A DNA stretch of 64,000 bases, from NCBI RefSeq assembly GCF_036759925.1, contig NZ_JAPKIB010000002.1:186001-250000 (forward strand), in the 5' to 3' direction. Of this stretch, positions 1 to 7,671 are shown piece after piece. The position numbers and the translations under genes were made by a program. Below the pieces are notes generated by a model that was given only the letters and a program-made list of their open reading frames with translations, searched no databases and was not told where the DNA came from. This DNA is from Kluyvera sp036759925. GTDB taxonomy: Bacteria > Pseudomonadota > Gammaproteobacteria > Enterobacterales > Enterobacteriaceae. The first letter of the stretch is position 1, and the number at the start of each line of letters is the position of its first letter.

Positions 1-360
1 GCGATCCTGCTCAAACATAAGCGCGTGGCCGGTCAGAATACGGGTCAGCCCCGGGTTGCGTTCGCCAAAACCAAGAATAAGCAGCACAATCAGGCGTAAG
101 CGTGTAGTGGTGTCCTTCTCGTCTTTGAGGATCAGGTTGATACGGGTAATCAGGCTATCTTCGATAAACTCGATAAGGCTATCGAACATGCGGGTCTTGC
201 TAGGAAAATGCCGGTACAGCGCTGCTTCGGAAACACCAACGGACGCGGCCAGTTTGGCCGTGGTGATACGCTGGCTACCGTCGCTGGATTCAAGCATCAA
301 CGCCAGGGATTGAAGTATTTCCTCGCGACGATTCCTTTTCGCAGTTTGCTTTTCTGCCAT
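1..360 (-). CDS. slmA: Nucleoid occlusion factor SlmA (3' part missing)
   Basis: N-terminal 120 residues of SlmA, a TetR-family DNA-binding protein that binds SBS sites and blocks FtsZ ring assembly over the nucleoid. The start ATG is at 358-360; the N-terminus reads MAEKQTAKRNRREEILQSLA. The TetR helix-turn-helix (ASVGVSEAALYRHFPSK) lies at about residues 40-56. The gene runs off the left edge at residue 120 (family length about 198), so the C-terminal dimerisation/FtsZ-binding part is outside the window. It lies next to dut on the same strand, as in E. coli. Identification is by recognised sequence and position. Confidence 0.97.
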   Translation of the reverse strand, partial: MAEKQTAKRNRREEILQSLALMLESSDGSQRITTAKLAASVGVSEAALYRHFPSKTRMFDSLIEFIEDSLITRINLILKDEKDTTTRLRLIVLLILGFGERNPGLTRILTGHALMFEQDR

Positions 361-511
361 GTTCTAAAATACCCCTGAAAATAAAACAATTGTCAGGCGA
401 GCATCCACACGGCGACCGCAATCATAATTTGCAGTGATGTATTCGCATTATGACACCGTGAGATACGTAAAAACGGGCGCACCGCGCTGGGCGGGTGCGC
501 CTTAGGGCGAG

Positions 512-970
512 TTACTGACGCCCGGAGTGGCCAAAACCACCTTCGCCACGATCGGTAGCTTCAAACGATTCGACCAGATTAAACTCGGCCTGTACGACAG
601 GAACAAACACCATTTGCGCAACGCGTTCGCCCGGCTCAATGGTGAAGGTCGTTTGCCCACGATTCCAGATGGAAACCATCAGCTGACCCTGATAGTCGGA
701 GTCAATCAGCCCGACCAGGTTGCCCAGCACGATACCGTGCTTGTGGCCCAGGCCAGAGCGCGGCAGCATCACGGCGGCCAGAGAAGGGTCGGCAATGTGA
801 ATCGCCAGACCGGTTGGCAGCAAAGTGGTTTCGCCCGGCGCCAGCTCTACGGCGTCATCAAGACAGGCGCGCAGGTCAAGGCCTGCTGAGCCAGCAGTGG
901 CATAGGTCGGCAGCGGGAACTGCTGACCAATACGCGAGTCCAGAATCTTAACGTCGATTTTTTTCATCAT
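512..970 (-). CDS. dut: Deoxyuridine 5'-triphosphate nucleotidohydrolase (dUTPase)
   Basis: Trimeric dUTPase: hydrolyses dUTP to dUMP and PPi, keeping uracil out of DNA and feeding thymidylate synthesis. Length is 152 residues, usual for the family. The conserved motifs are visible: AGLDLRA near the N-terminus, PRSGL, the GLIDSDYQG loop with its catalytic Asp, and the C-terminal arm RGEGGFGHSG. An open frame extends farther upstream inside coaBC, but homology starts at MMKKIDVKILD, so I start at the double Met. The 5' end overlaps the end of coaBC by 23 bp, implying coupled coaBC-dut translation. Confidence 0.97.
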   Translation of the reverse strand: MMKKIDVKILDSRIGQQFPLPTYATAGSAGLDLRACLDDAVELAPGETTLLPTGLAIHIADPSLAAVMLPRSGLGHKHGIVLGNLVGLIDSDYQGQLMVSIWNRGQTTFTIEPGERVAQMVFVPVVQAEFNLVESFEATDRGEGGFGHSGRQ

Positions 971-2171
971 AACGGGTAACGATCTCGTCCAATAATAGTT
1001 GGCCCAGGAGTGACTTACTGGCGAGCGGTAAACGCTTCTCGCCGTCCTGCCAGAAAAGATGCAATGCATTATTATCGCTATTAAAGCCTTGATTTGATTG
1101 TGAAACATCATTGGCACAAATCAGATCAAGGTTCTTGCGACTACGCTTTTGCCGCGCATATTCTTCCACATTATTCGTTTCGGCGGCAAACCCTACGACG
1201 TAAGGTCGCTCGGTTTTTCGTGCTGCAACGCCGGCAACGATGTCAGGGTTTTTCACCATTTTTATTGTGAATTCATCACCCTGGGTGTCCTGCTTTTTAA
1301 TTTTTTCGTCGGCAATCACGGCGGCGCGATAGTCCGCGACGGCGGCACAGCCGATGAAAATATGCTGCCCGATGACGCTAGCCTGAACGGCTGCATTCAT
1401 CTCTTCGGCGGTTGTCACGTCAACGCGTTGCACAAAGGCTGGGGTTGGCAGCGATACCGGGCCGCTGACCAGCGTGACGTTGGCGCCGCGCTGTGCGGCT
1501 GCTTCGGCAATCGCAAAGCCCATTTTCCCGGAGCTATGGTTGGTGATGTAGCGTACGGGATCCAGCGGCTCGCGGGTTGGGCCAGCGGTAATCATGATGT
1601 TCAGATGTTGCAAATCTTTGACGGGCGAAAAGTGCGCTGCCGCCATATCGACGATGGTCAGCGGGTCGAGCATGCGTCCCGGGCCAATATCGCCGCAGGC
1701 CTGACTGCCGCTGTCCGGGCCCCAGATGAGCATATTCCGCGAGGCTAATACCTCAAGATTGTGCTGAGTGGCGGCAGCGCGGTACATCTGCTGATTCATG
1801 GCAGGCACCACGGCAACGGGAGACGGCGTGGCGAGGCAGATGGTTGAGACCAGATCGTTTGCCATCCCCGCGGTCACGCGGGCGATAAGGTCTGCCGTTG
1901 CGGGCGCCAGAATAACGAGGTCAGCCCATTTCCCCAGCTCAATATGGCCCATTGCTGCTTCAGCGGCAGTATCAAGCAGGCTGTCGGAAACCGGATAGCC
2001 GGAGACGGCTTGCAGGCTCAGCGGGGTGATGAAAGCTTTTGCGGCTTCCGTCATGGCAACGCGTACGTCTGCGCCGCGGTCGCGCAGGCGACGTACGAGT
2101 TCCGGCGTTTTGTAGGCAGCAATGCCGCCGCTGACGCCAAGAACAATTTTTTTACCGGCCAGGCTCATCAT
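948..2171 (-). CDS. coaBC: Bifunctional phosphopantothenoylcysteine decarboxylase / phosphopantothenate-cysteine ligase
   Basis: Dfp/CoaBC carries out the second and third steps of coenzyme A synthesis: CTP-dependent coupling of 4'-phosphopantothenate to cysteine, then FMN-dependent decarboxylation to 4'-phosphopantetheine. The N-terminal CoaC flavoprotein domain (about 1-190) opens with KIVLGVSGGIAAYKTPEL, then PAMNQQM and the GPGRMLDP substrate loop. The C-terminal CoaB domain (about 191-407) has ITAGPTREPLDPVRYITNHS and KMVKNPDIV. Length 407 matches the family (406-407). CoaD, a later step of the same pathway, lies about 2.5 kb downstream in this window. Confidence 0.97.
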   Translation of the reverse strand: MMSLAGKKIVLGVSGGIAAYKTPELVRRLRDRGADVRVAMTEAAKAFITPLSLQAVSGYPVSDSLLDTAAEAAMGHIELGKWADLVILAPATADLIARVTAGMANDLVSTICLATPSPVAVVPAMNQQMYRAAATQHNLEVLASRNMLIWGPDSGSQACGDIGPGRMLDPLTIVDMAAAHFSPVKDLQHLNIMITAGPTREPLDPVRYITNHSSGKMGFAIAEAAAQRGANVTLVSGPVSLPTPAFVQRVDVTTAEEMNAAVQASVIGQHIFIGCAAVADYRAAVIADEKIKKQDTQGDEFTIKMVKNPDIVAGVAARKTERPYVVGFAAETNNVEEYARQKRSRKNLDLICANDVSQSNQGFNSDNNALHLFWQDGEKRLPLASKSLLGQLLLDEIVTRYDEKNRR

Positions 2172-2344
2172 GATTCTTTCCTGTTAGGGGGACACCAGAA
2201 TCCGCGTATTTTATCACAATCCTTTCGGGGTCGTGCGCTTGTGACATCGACACTTTGCGAGGCGCTACGCAAGCGCAAGATCTCGGTCGTGCGGCGCGAT
2301 ACGCGTTGTGACAGCATGGCGGCAGCTATCGGAAGGAGGCCGTT

Positions 2345-3010
2345 ATGGAGAGTGCAGAAGCGATGATGCCGCGGGAAAAGATGCAGCGGTATGGCATTGA
2401 GACGCTGTCAGATACCGAATTGCTGGCGCTGTTTTTACGCACGGGGACGCGTGAAAAAAGCGTGATGCGCTATTCCCACGACCTGCTTCGGCATTTTGGG
2501 TCGCTCTACCGGCTACTCTCTGCCAGCGAGGAGGAGATGACCCAGATTGATGGGATGGGGATTGCCAAATATGCTCAGCTCAAAGGTATTGCTGAACTGG
2601 CGCGTCGCTACTTCAGCGTGCGGGTTCTGGAAGAGGATTCCCTGTTGAGCCCGGAGCTGGCGCGAGAATTTTTACAAAGCCAGTTGGCTGATGAAGAAAG
2701 GGAAATCTTTGTGGTCATCTTCCTGGATAACCGGCACAAGGTCCTGAAACATAGTCGACTTTTTTCCGGAACGTTGAATCATGTGGAGGTTCACCCGCGT
2801 GAAATTGTACGAGAAGCCATCAAAGTGAATGCCGCGGCGGTGATCCTCGCGCATAATCATCCGTCAGGAAATGCCGAACCGAGTAAATCAGACAGACTTA
2901 TCACCGAAAGAGTGGTAAAGTGTTGCCAATTCATGGATGTACGTGTACTAGACCATTTGGTTATTGGCCGCGGTGAGTATGTTTCTTTTGCCGAACGAGG
3001 CTGGATTTAG
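2345..3010 (+). CDS. radC: RadC/YicR family JAMM-domain protein
   Basis: RadC family protein of 221 residues: an N-terminal helix-hairpin-helix-like part (IDGMGIAKYAQLKGIAELARR) and a C-terminal JAB/MPN+ metalloprotease-like domain with the JAMM signature AHNHPSGNAEPSKSD (metal ligands His, His, Asp). A strong Shine-Dalgarno GGAAGGAGG lies just before the ATG. The name is historical: the original radC allele was later assigned to recG, so a DNA-repair role is not established. It is divergent from coaBC across a 173-bp intergenic region, as in E. coli. Confidence 0.93.
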   Translation: MESAEAMMPREKMQRYGIETLSDTELLALFLRTGTREKSVMRYSHDLLRHFGSLYRLLSASEEEMTQIDGMGIAKYAQLKGIAELARRYFSVRVLEEDSLLSPELAREFLQSQLADEEREIFVVIFLDNRHKVLKHSRLFSGTLNHVEVHPREIVREAIKVNAAAVILAHNHPSGNAEPSKSDRLITERVVKCCQFMDVRVLDHLVIGRGEYVSFAERGWI

Positions 3011-3053
3011 CGGATAATTACGCGATCCACCGGGATCTTTGTCTGTTCGGGAC

Positions 3054-3082
3054 TTGAGCATATCCTCGTGTCAGCGTATACT
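3054..3082 (+). promoter_or_regulatory. Putative sigma-70 promoter of rpmB-rpmG
   Basis: TTGAGC at 3054-3059 and TATACT at 3077-3082 are separated by 17 bp, followed by a GC-rich discriminator (ACGCC), typical of growth-rate and stringently controlled ribosomal promoters. It would leave a leader of about 140 nt before rpmB. Seen directly; promoter activity is inferred. Confidence 0.6.
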
Positions 3083-3229
3083 ACGCCACCTTTGAGAATC
3101 TCGGGTTTGGCATTTGGGCCTGGCAATCGAGAGTTCACTTAGAACTACGCGATGACCGGGCTGTAAAGCCTGACGAGGCGCCGATACCCCATACGAAGCT
3201 CGAGCTAATTTGATTTTTGGAGAATAGAC

Positions 3230-3466
3230 ATGTCCCGAGTCTGCCAAGTTACTGGCAAGCGTCCGGTGACCGGTAACAACCGTTCCCACGCACTGAACGC
3301 GACTAAACGCCGTTTCCTGCCGAACCTGCACTCTCACCGTTTCTGGGTTGAGAGCGAGAAGCGTTTTGTCACCCTGCGTGTATCTGCTAAAGGTATGCGT
3401 GTTATTGATAAGAAAGGCATCGATACAGTTCTGTCCGAACTGCGTGCCCGTGGCGAAAAGTACTAA
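3230..3466 (+). CDS. rpmB: 50S ribosomal protein L28
   Basis: L28 of the large ribosomal subunit, 78 residues, starting MSRVCQVTGKRPVTGNNRSH. Strongly basic and full length. The Shine-Dalgarno is TGGAG shortly before the ATG. rpmG follows 22 bp later with its own AGAGGA ribosome-binding site, forming the conserved rpmBG operon. The long upstream leader (about 3090-3229) is a candidate for structured regulation. Confidence 0.98.
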   Translation: MSRVCQVTGKRPVTGNNRSHALNATKRRFLPNLHSHRFWVESEKRFVTLRVSAKGMRVIDKKGIDTVLSELRARGEKY

Positions 3467-3488
3467 GTACTTAAAGAGGAAATAAATC

Positions 3489-3656
3489 ATGGCTAAAGGT
3501 ATTCGCGAGAAAATCAAGCTGGTTTCTTCTGCTGGTACTGGTCACTTCTATACCACCACGAAGAACAAACGTACTAAACCGGAAAAACTGGAACTGAAAA
3601 AGTTCGATCCAGTTGTCCGTCAGCACGTTCTGTACAAAGAAGCTAAAATCAAATAA
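3489..3656 (+). CDS. rpmG: 50S ribosomal protein L33
   Basis: L33, 55 residues, starting MAKGIREKIKLVSSAGTGHF and ending in EAKIK. The length is exactly that of E. coli L33. This form lacks the paired zinc-binding cysteines, so it is the zinc-independent (C-minus) type. It sits directly after rpmB, with an AAAGAGGAA ribosome-binding site, and is followed by a hairpin terminator. Confidence 0.98.
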   Translation: MAKGIREKIKLVSSAGTGHFYTTTKNKRTKPEKLELKKFDPVVRQHVLYKEAKIK

Positions 3657-3675
3657 TTTTAGTTTCGATGTCACG

Positions 3676-3706
3676 AAAAACCTCGCCTCGGCGGGGTTTT
3701 TTGTTT
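3676..3706 (+). terminator. Rho-independent terminator after rpmBG
   Basis: A GC-rich stem (CCTCGCC against GGCGGGG around a short loop) is preceded by an A run and followed by TTTTTTGTTTT, 20 bp after the rpmG stop and before mutM. Confidence 0.85.
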
Positions 3707-3754
3707 TCTGCGCGTCCCCATAATAGAGAGATATGTATTTGAGTTGGAGACGCT

Positions 3755-4564
3755 ATGCCTGAATTACCTGAAGTTGAAACCAGCCGCCGGGGTATTGAAC
3801 CTCACCTGGTCGGTGCCACCATCCAGTACGCTGTGATTCGCAACGGTCGCCTGCGCTGGCCTGTCTCTGATGAAATCTACCGCCTAAGCGATAAGCTCGT
3901 CCTGAGCGTTCAGAGACGTGCAAAGTACCTTCTGCTTGAACTGCCCGATGGTTGGATAATCATTCATTTGGGGATGTCTGGCAGCCTGCGTATCCTGTCT
4001 GAAGAACTCCCCGCAGAAAAACATGACCACGTCGACCTGGTGATGAGTAACGGCAAAGTGCTGCGCTATACCGACCCACGTCGCTTTGGTGCCTGGCTAT
4101 GGACCACGGAGCTGGAAGGGCACAGCGTGCTCGCACATCTTGGCCCAGAGCCGCTCAGCGCGGAATTTAACGCCGATTATCTGCTGGCGAAGTGTGCTAA
4201 GAAGAAAACGGCGATCAAACCCTGGCTGATGGATAACAAGCTGGTCGTGGGCGTGGGGAATATCTACGCCAGTGAATCGCTGTTTGCCGCACGGATCCAC
4301 CCGGATCGGTTGGCGTCCTCGCTCTCAAGAGAAGAGGGTGAACGGCTGGTTGACGCGATCAAAGCGGTGCTGGCGCGATCGATTGAGCAAGGCGGGACGA
4401 CGCTAAAAGACTTCCTGCAAAGCGACGGTAAGCCGGGCTATTTTGCTCAGGAATTGCAGGTATATGGACGTAAAGGGGAAGCGTGTCGGATATGTGGGGC
4501 GCCGATTGTGGCGAGCAAGCATGCTCAGCGGGCGACGTTTTACTGCAAACAGTGCCAGAAATAA
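3755..4564 (+). CDS. mutM: Formamidopyrimidine-DNA glycosylase (Fpg/MutM)
   Basis: Bifunctional glycosylase/AP lyase that removes 8-oxoguanine and formamidopyrimidines from DNA. The mature N-terminus PELPEVE carries the catalytic Pro2 and Glu3. A KYLLLELPDGWIIIHLGMSG segment and the H2TH region (GVGNIYASESLF) follow. The C-terminal zinc finger has four cysteines (CRIC...CKQC). Length 269 is standard. The Shine-Dalgarno TTGGAG precedes the ATG. It is convergent with coaD across a REP-like hairpin. Confidence 0.97.
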   Translation: MPELPEVETSRRGIEPHLVGATIQYAVIRNGRLRWPVSDEIYRLSDKLVLSVQRRAKYLLLELPDGWIIIHLGMSGSLRILSEELPAEKHDHVDLVMSNGKVLRYTDPRRFGAWLWTTELEGHSVLAHLGPEPLSAEFNADYLLAKCAKKKTAIKPWLMDNKLVVGVGNIYASESLFAARIHPDRLASSLSREEGERLVDAIKAVLARSIEQGGTTLKDFLQSDGKPGYFAQELQVYGRKGEACRICGAPIVASKHAQRATFYCKQCQK

Positions 4565-4573
4565 CACCTACAC

Positions 4574-4602
4574 GTAGCCCGGCCAAGCGAAGCGCCGCCG
4601 GG
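4574..4602. repeat. REP-like palindromic element between mutM and coaD
   Basis: A 29-bp imperfect palindrome starting GTAGCCCGGCCAAGCG and ending GCGCCGCCGGG, located between convergent genes. Nearly the same sequence recurs at 41473 and, inverted, at 28970-28998, which identifies it as this genome's extragenic REP family. Such elements commonly stabilise mRNA 3' ends. Confidence 0.8.
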
Positions 4603-4616
4603 AACGACACCGAAGC

Positions 4617-5096
4617 CTACTTCAGCTTCTCCATCAACGCCTGATGCACGTTTACCGGCAGGAAGTGGGTCACATCGCCATTATGACGTGCCACCTCTTT
4701 CACCAGCGAAGATGAGATAAACGACCACTCTTTGGACGGCATCAGGAAGACGCTTTCCAGCTCCGGCATCAGGTGGCGATTCATATGCGCCAGCTGCATT
4801 TCATACTCGAAGTCAGCCACGGCGCGCAGGCCGCGAATCAGAATATTGGCTTGTTGCGTGCGCGCAAAGTTTGCCATCAGGTCGCTAAAGCCCATCACCT
4901 CGACGTTATCAAGATGCGATGTTGCCTGTTGGGCCAGCGCTACGCGTTCGCTCAGGTCGAACATCGGTTTCTTACTGGGGCTGGCTGCGATAGCGAGGAT
5001 AACATGGTCAAACATGCAGGCGGCACGGGTCACGATATCAAGGTGACCGTTGGTGATAGGATCGAAGGTGCCTGGATAAATTGCCCGTTTTTGCAT
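4617..5096 (-). CDS. coaD: Phosphopantetheine adenylyltransferase
   Basis: Catalyses the reversible adenylation of 4'-phosphopantetheine to dephospho-CoA. 159 residues, starting MQKRAIYPGTFDPITNGHLD; the GTFDPITNGH nucleotidyltransferase motif and the C-terminal ISSSLVKEVA motif are intact. The frame is open four codons farther upstream, but the ATG at 5094-5096 has GAGGA at a proper distance and matches the family start. The gene follows waaA by 8 bp and is probably cotranscribed with it. Confidence 0.96.
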   Translation of the reverse strand: MQKRAIYPGTFDPITNGHLDIVTRAACMFDHVILAIAASPSKKPMFDLSERVALAQQATSHLDNVEVMGFSDLMANFARTQQANILIRGLRAVADFEYEMQLAHMNRHLMPELESVFLMPSKEWSFISSSLVKEVARHNGDVTHFLPVNVHQALMEKLK

Positions 5097-5104
5097 AGCC
5101 ATCC

Positions 5105-6382
5105 TCAATGCGTTTTCGGTGGTAGGTAAGGCTCCAGAAGTTGCAGCAGACGCTGCAGCGCGCCCTGGTTCTGGTAGAGAACCTCAACGGCATGACGACC
5201 ATAGAAACTGCGATAGTCTTCATCGGCTAACAGCGAAGCCACTTCTTTCTCAAGGCTGGCGGCATCAGTAACCGTGATAAGGCCGCTGGCCTGTTCCAGA
5301 CGAGCACAGATATCTTTGAAGTTGAAGGTATGCGGCCCCATCAGCACCGGAATAGCGTGGGCGGCCGCTTCCAGCGGGTTGTGCCCGCCGCGTTCAACCA
5401 GTGAGCCTCCGACAAACGCCAGATCGGCAATGCCGTACAGCAGCATCAGTTCACCCATCGTGTCACCAATCACCACCTGCGTGGTGGCAGAAGGGACCTC
5501 ACCGGACGAGCGAGTCGTATAGCTCAGACCGGCCTGGCGAGTGAGATTGATAGCATCCGGGAAACGCTCAGGATGGCGAGGCACCAGAATCAACAGCAGG
5601 TCGGGGTATTGCTGCAGCAGCGCTTTGTGTGCGGCAATAATAATGCTCTCTTCACCATCGTGGGTGCTGGTGGCAATCCATACCGGACGATGCGGCGCCC
5701 ATTGGCGGCGCAGCGTGACAGCTCGTGCTGCTAGCTGAGGTGTTACCGAGATATCAAATTTCAGGCTGCCGGTGATCGTTACCTGATTATTTTTTGCACC
5801 CAGCGCGACAAAGCGCTTACCGTCTTCTTCATTCTGCGCCGCAATCAGCGTAATACGCTGCAGCAGCGTGCGCACGAACGACCCAAGCTTAGCGTAACCG
5901 GCGGCGGAGCGCTCGGAAAGGCGGGCGTTGGCAATAACCAGTGGGATATGGCGGCGATGCAGCGCAGCAATCAGATTCGGCCACAGTTCCGTTTCCATAA
6001 TAAGCACCAGCTTAGGGTCAATCTTATCGAGGAAGCGATTCAGGGCATCTGGTAAATCATAAGGTAGGTAGACATGCTGAACGTCTTTACCAAAGGCGGA
6101 TTGAACACGCTCGGAGCCAGTTGGGGTCATGGTGGTCACCGTAATCGGTAAATCGGGATAACGATGACGCAGCGCGCGAACCAGTGGGATGGCTGCCAGG
6201 GTTTCACCGACAGAAACGGAGTGCAGCATAATGCCGCCAGGCTTAAGTGGCTGGCGATAGAAACCGTAACGTTCACCCCAGCGTTTGCGATAGGCTGGAG
6301 CCTTACGTCCGCGCACCCAAAGCCGTACCCAGATGAGAGGCTGGATAAGGTAGAGAAGGGCGGTGTAAAGCAATTCAAGCAT
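5105..6382 (-). CDS. waaA: Lipid A Kdo transferase (GT30)
   Basis: WaaA/KdtA adds two Kdo residues to lipid IVA at the cytoplasmic face of the inner membrane, the first sugars of the LPS inner core. 425 residues. An N-terminal hydrophobic anchor (LLYTALLYLIQPLIWVRLWV) is followed by HSVSVGETLAAIPLV, the METELWPN motif and a C-terminal donor-binding region (GGSLVERGGHNPLEAAA). It lies at one edge of the LPS core cluster and is transcribed away from it, with coaD immediately downstream. Confidence 0.97.
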   Translation of the reverse strand: MLELLYTALLYLIQPLIWVRLWVRGRKAPAYRKRWGERYGFYRQPLKPGGIMLHSVSVGETLAAIPLVRALRHRYPDLPITVTTMTPTGSERVQSAFGKDVQHVYLPYDLPDALNRFLDKIDPKLVLIMETELWPNLIAALHRRHIPLVIANARLSERSAAGYAKLGSFVRTLLQRITLIAAQNEEDGKRFVALGAKNNQVTITGSLKFDISVTPQLAARAVTLRRQWAPHRPVWIATSTHDGEESIIIAAHKALLQQYPDLLLILVPRHPERFPDAINLTRQAGLSYTTRSSGEVPSATTQVVIGDTMGELMLLYGIADLAFVGGSLVERGGHNPLEAAAHAIPVLMGPHTFNFKDICARLEQASGLITVTDAASLEKEVASLLADEDYRSFYGRHAVEVLYQNQGALQRLLQLLEPYLPPKTH

Positions 6383-6528
6383 GGGCGTTAGCTGACTAAT
6401 GGATGTGCTGGGGATTCTATGTATTTATCCAGGATTTTTCCATTACTTTTGCTGTTTTAGATGGATTGTCCACGTCGGATGCGGAGGATGTGATGCTTTT
6501 ATTACTCGTTAATGTATCATAAAATATG

Positions 6529-7503
6529 CTAAAAATGCTTTTTAGCTAAGTATTTTATATAGCTGATGAAAGCATAAAATAACTGTCCATTTTTTCTTAG
6601 ATGCGTGCTTTTTCTTGATAGCTGTTTATATGTTGATGGGCATAGCAAAGGACTTGTTGCCCACGGGGAGTTATCCCGAGCGACTTTGAAATAATTCACA
6701 TCATTATAGTACTGGGCCCATTCGTGCCAGGGTTTAGTGACACCAACATAGTGAATAAAAATTGTGTCAGGTGTTATTTTGAATTTTTTTCTTTTATTTT
6801 TTATGAGACTATCAATATTGAAAAATGAGTTAAATCGGTGATCGACGATTTTTACGCTACTGTTGAAAATTATATTAAGAGCATCTTGATCTGGATGCGA
6901 GAAATTGTTTTTAGTGACAATGGAAATGACTTTTTCTGTCAGATCGGACTGTCGCAGTTTTGTGAGGTTAAAATATAAAAAACCAGAATTAAAATATAGT
7001 TCTGGGATGATCTCTTTTATTTTTGATGTGTCAACGTAATTATCATGTACAGCAATGAGCGCTGCATCACCAAAAGATTCAGAAAGCAATGAGGATAGGT
7101 TTTTCTTGCAAATAATATCTGAATCAAGATAGATAATAGAGTCTAACTTACTAGCGAAATAATCGACGGCAATCAAACGAAAGTAAATAGAATGATTCCA
7201 TGATTTTGAGGCGGTCGGTAATGATTTTAAAATGTCATCGTCTAATATATAAAAAGTGATCTTTGTATGATATTGTTGAGCTAGTTTTTCAAATAAATGA
7301 TAGTTGCTCAATGACACATTGTTAGAAAAGATGTGAAAATGAAAGGGAGTCTCTGGATTATTTAAGAGCAATGAGGTAATAGACACGCCCGTTCCGTACA
7401 GAAACAGATCATCGGCACCATAAGTTATATTGACTCGCGACTCAACATTGTCGTTCTGGTGAGTATGAGCATCCTTAATGTGTTTTATTATGTTCTGTTT
7501 CAA
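6529..7503 (-). CDS. GT8 family glycosyltransferase of the LPS outer core (WaaI/WaaO/WaaR-like)
   Basis: 324-residue GT8 enzyme, the family of outer-core alpha-glucosyl/galactosyltransferases using UDP-sugars. Motifs: ITYGADDLFLYGTGVSITSLLLNN near residues 26-49 (nucleotide binding), the DSD metal-binding triad at 127-129 (YLDSDIIC), HPDQDALN, and HYVGVTKPWHEWA at the C-terminal end. It is AT-rich and on the minus strand, reading towards waaA and divergent from waaL. A second GT8 gene (12090-13106) is only distantly similar. The acceptor and sugar cannot be read from sequence. Confidence 0.85.
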   Translation of the reverse strand: MKQNIIKHIKDAHTHQNDNVESRVNITYGADDLFLYGTGVSITSLLLNNPETPFHFHIFSNNVSLSNYHLFEKLAQQYHTKITFYILDDDILKSLPTASKSWNHSIYFRLIAVDYFASKLDSIIYLDSDIICKKNLSSLLSESFGDAALIAVHDNYVDTSKIKEIIPELYFNSGFLYFNLTKLRQSDLTEKVISIVTKNNFSHPDQDALNIIFNSSVKIVDHRFNSFFNIDSLIKNKRKKFKITPDTIFIHYVGVTKPWHEWAQYYNDVNYFKVARDNSPWATSPLLCPSTYKQLSRKSTHLRKNGQLFYAFISYIKYLAKKHF

Positions 7504-7573
7504 TTTTAAACCCTTGTGCAGTACACAGATGCTATGTTCACTGCTTAAGTATGCTTATCATGCGGTAAAGGGC

Positions 7574-7603
7574 TATTAAACATAAAAAATTTTATGTTTA
7601 ATA
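7574..7603. promoter_or_regulatory. AT-rich 30-bp palindrome in the GT8/waaL divergent promoter region
   Basis: Two perfect 14-bp arms (TATTAAACATAAAA and its reverse complement) are separated by only 2 bp. A consensus TATAAT at 7615-7620 follows, about 52 bp before the waaL start, so the palindrome would cover the -35 zone of a waaL promoter. It could be an operator or a cruciform/terminator-like structure; no regulator is evident. Confidence 0.5.
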
Positions 7604-7671
7604 CTATTCTATAGTATAATTTATATTTCAATAACTGTCAATGAGTTGGCAACTAGGTCGGTAGAGAAATT

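Noticed and set aside
2172..2344. Extra small gene between coaBC and radC
   Set aside because: The forward open frame there is a shadow of coaBC running into radC's leader; only the divergent promoters are expected in this gap.
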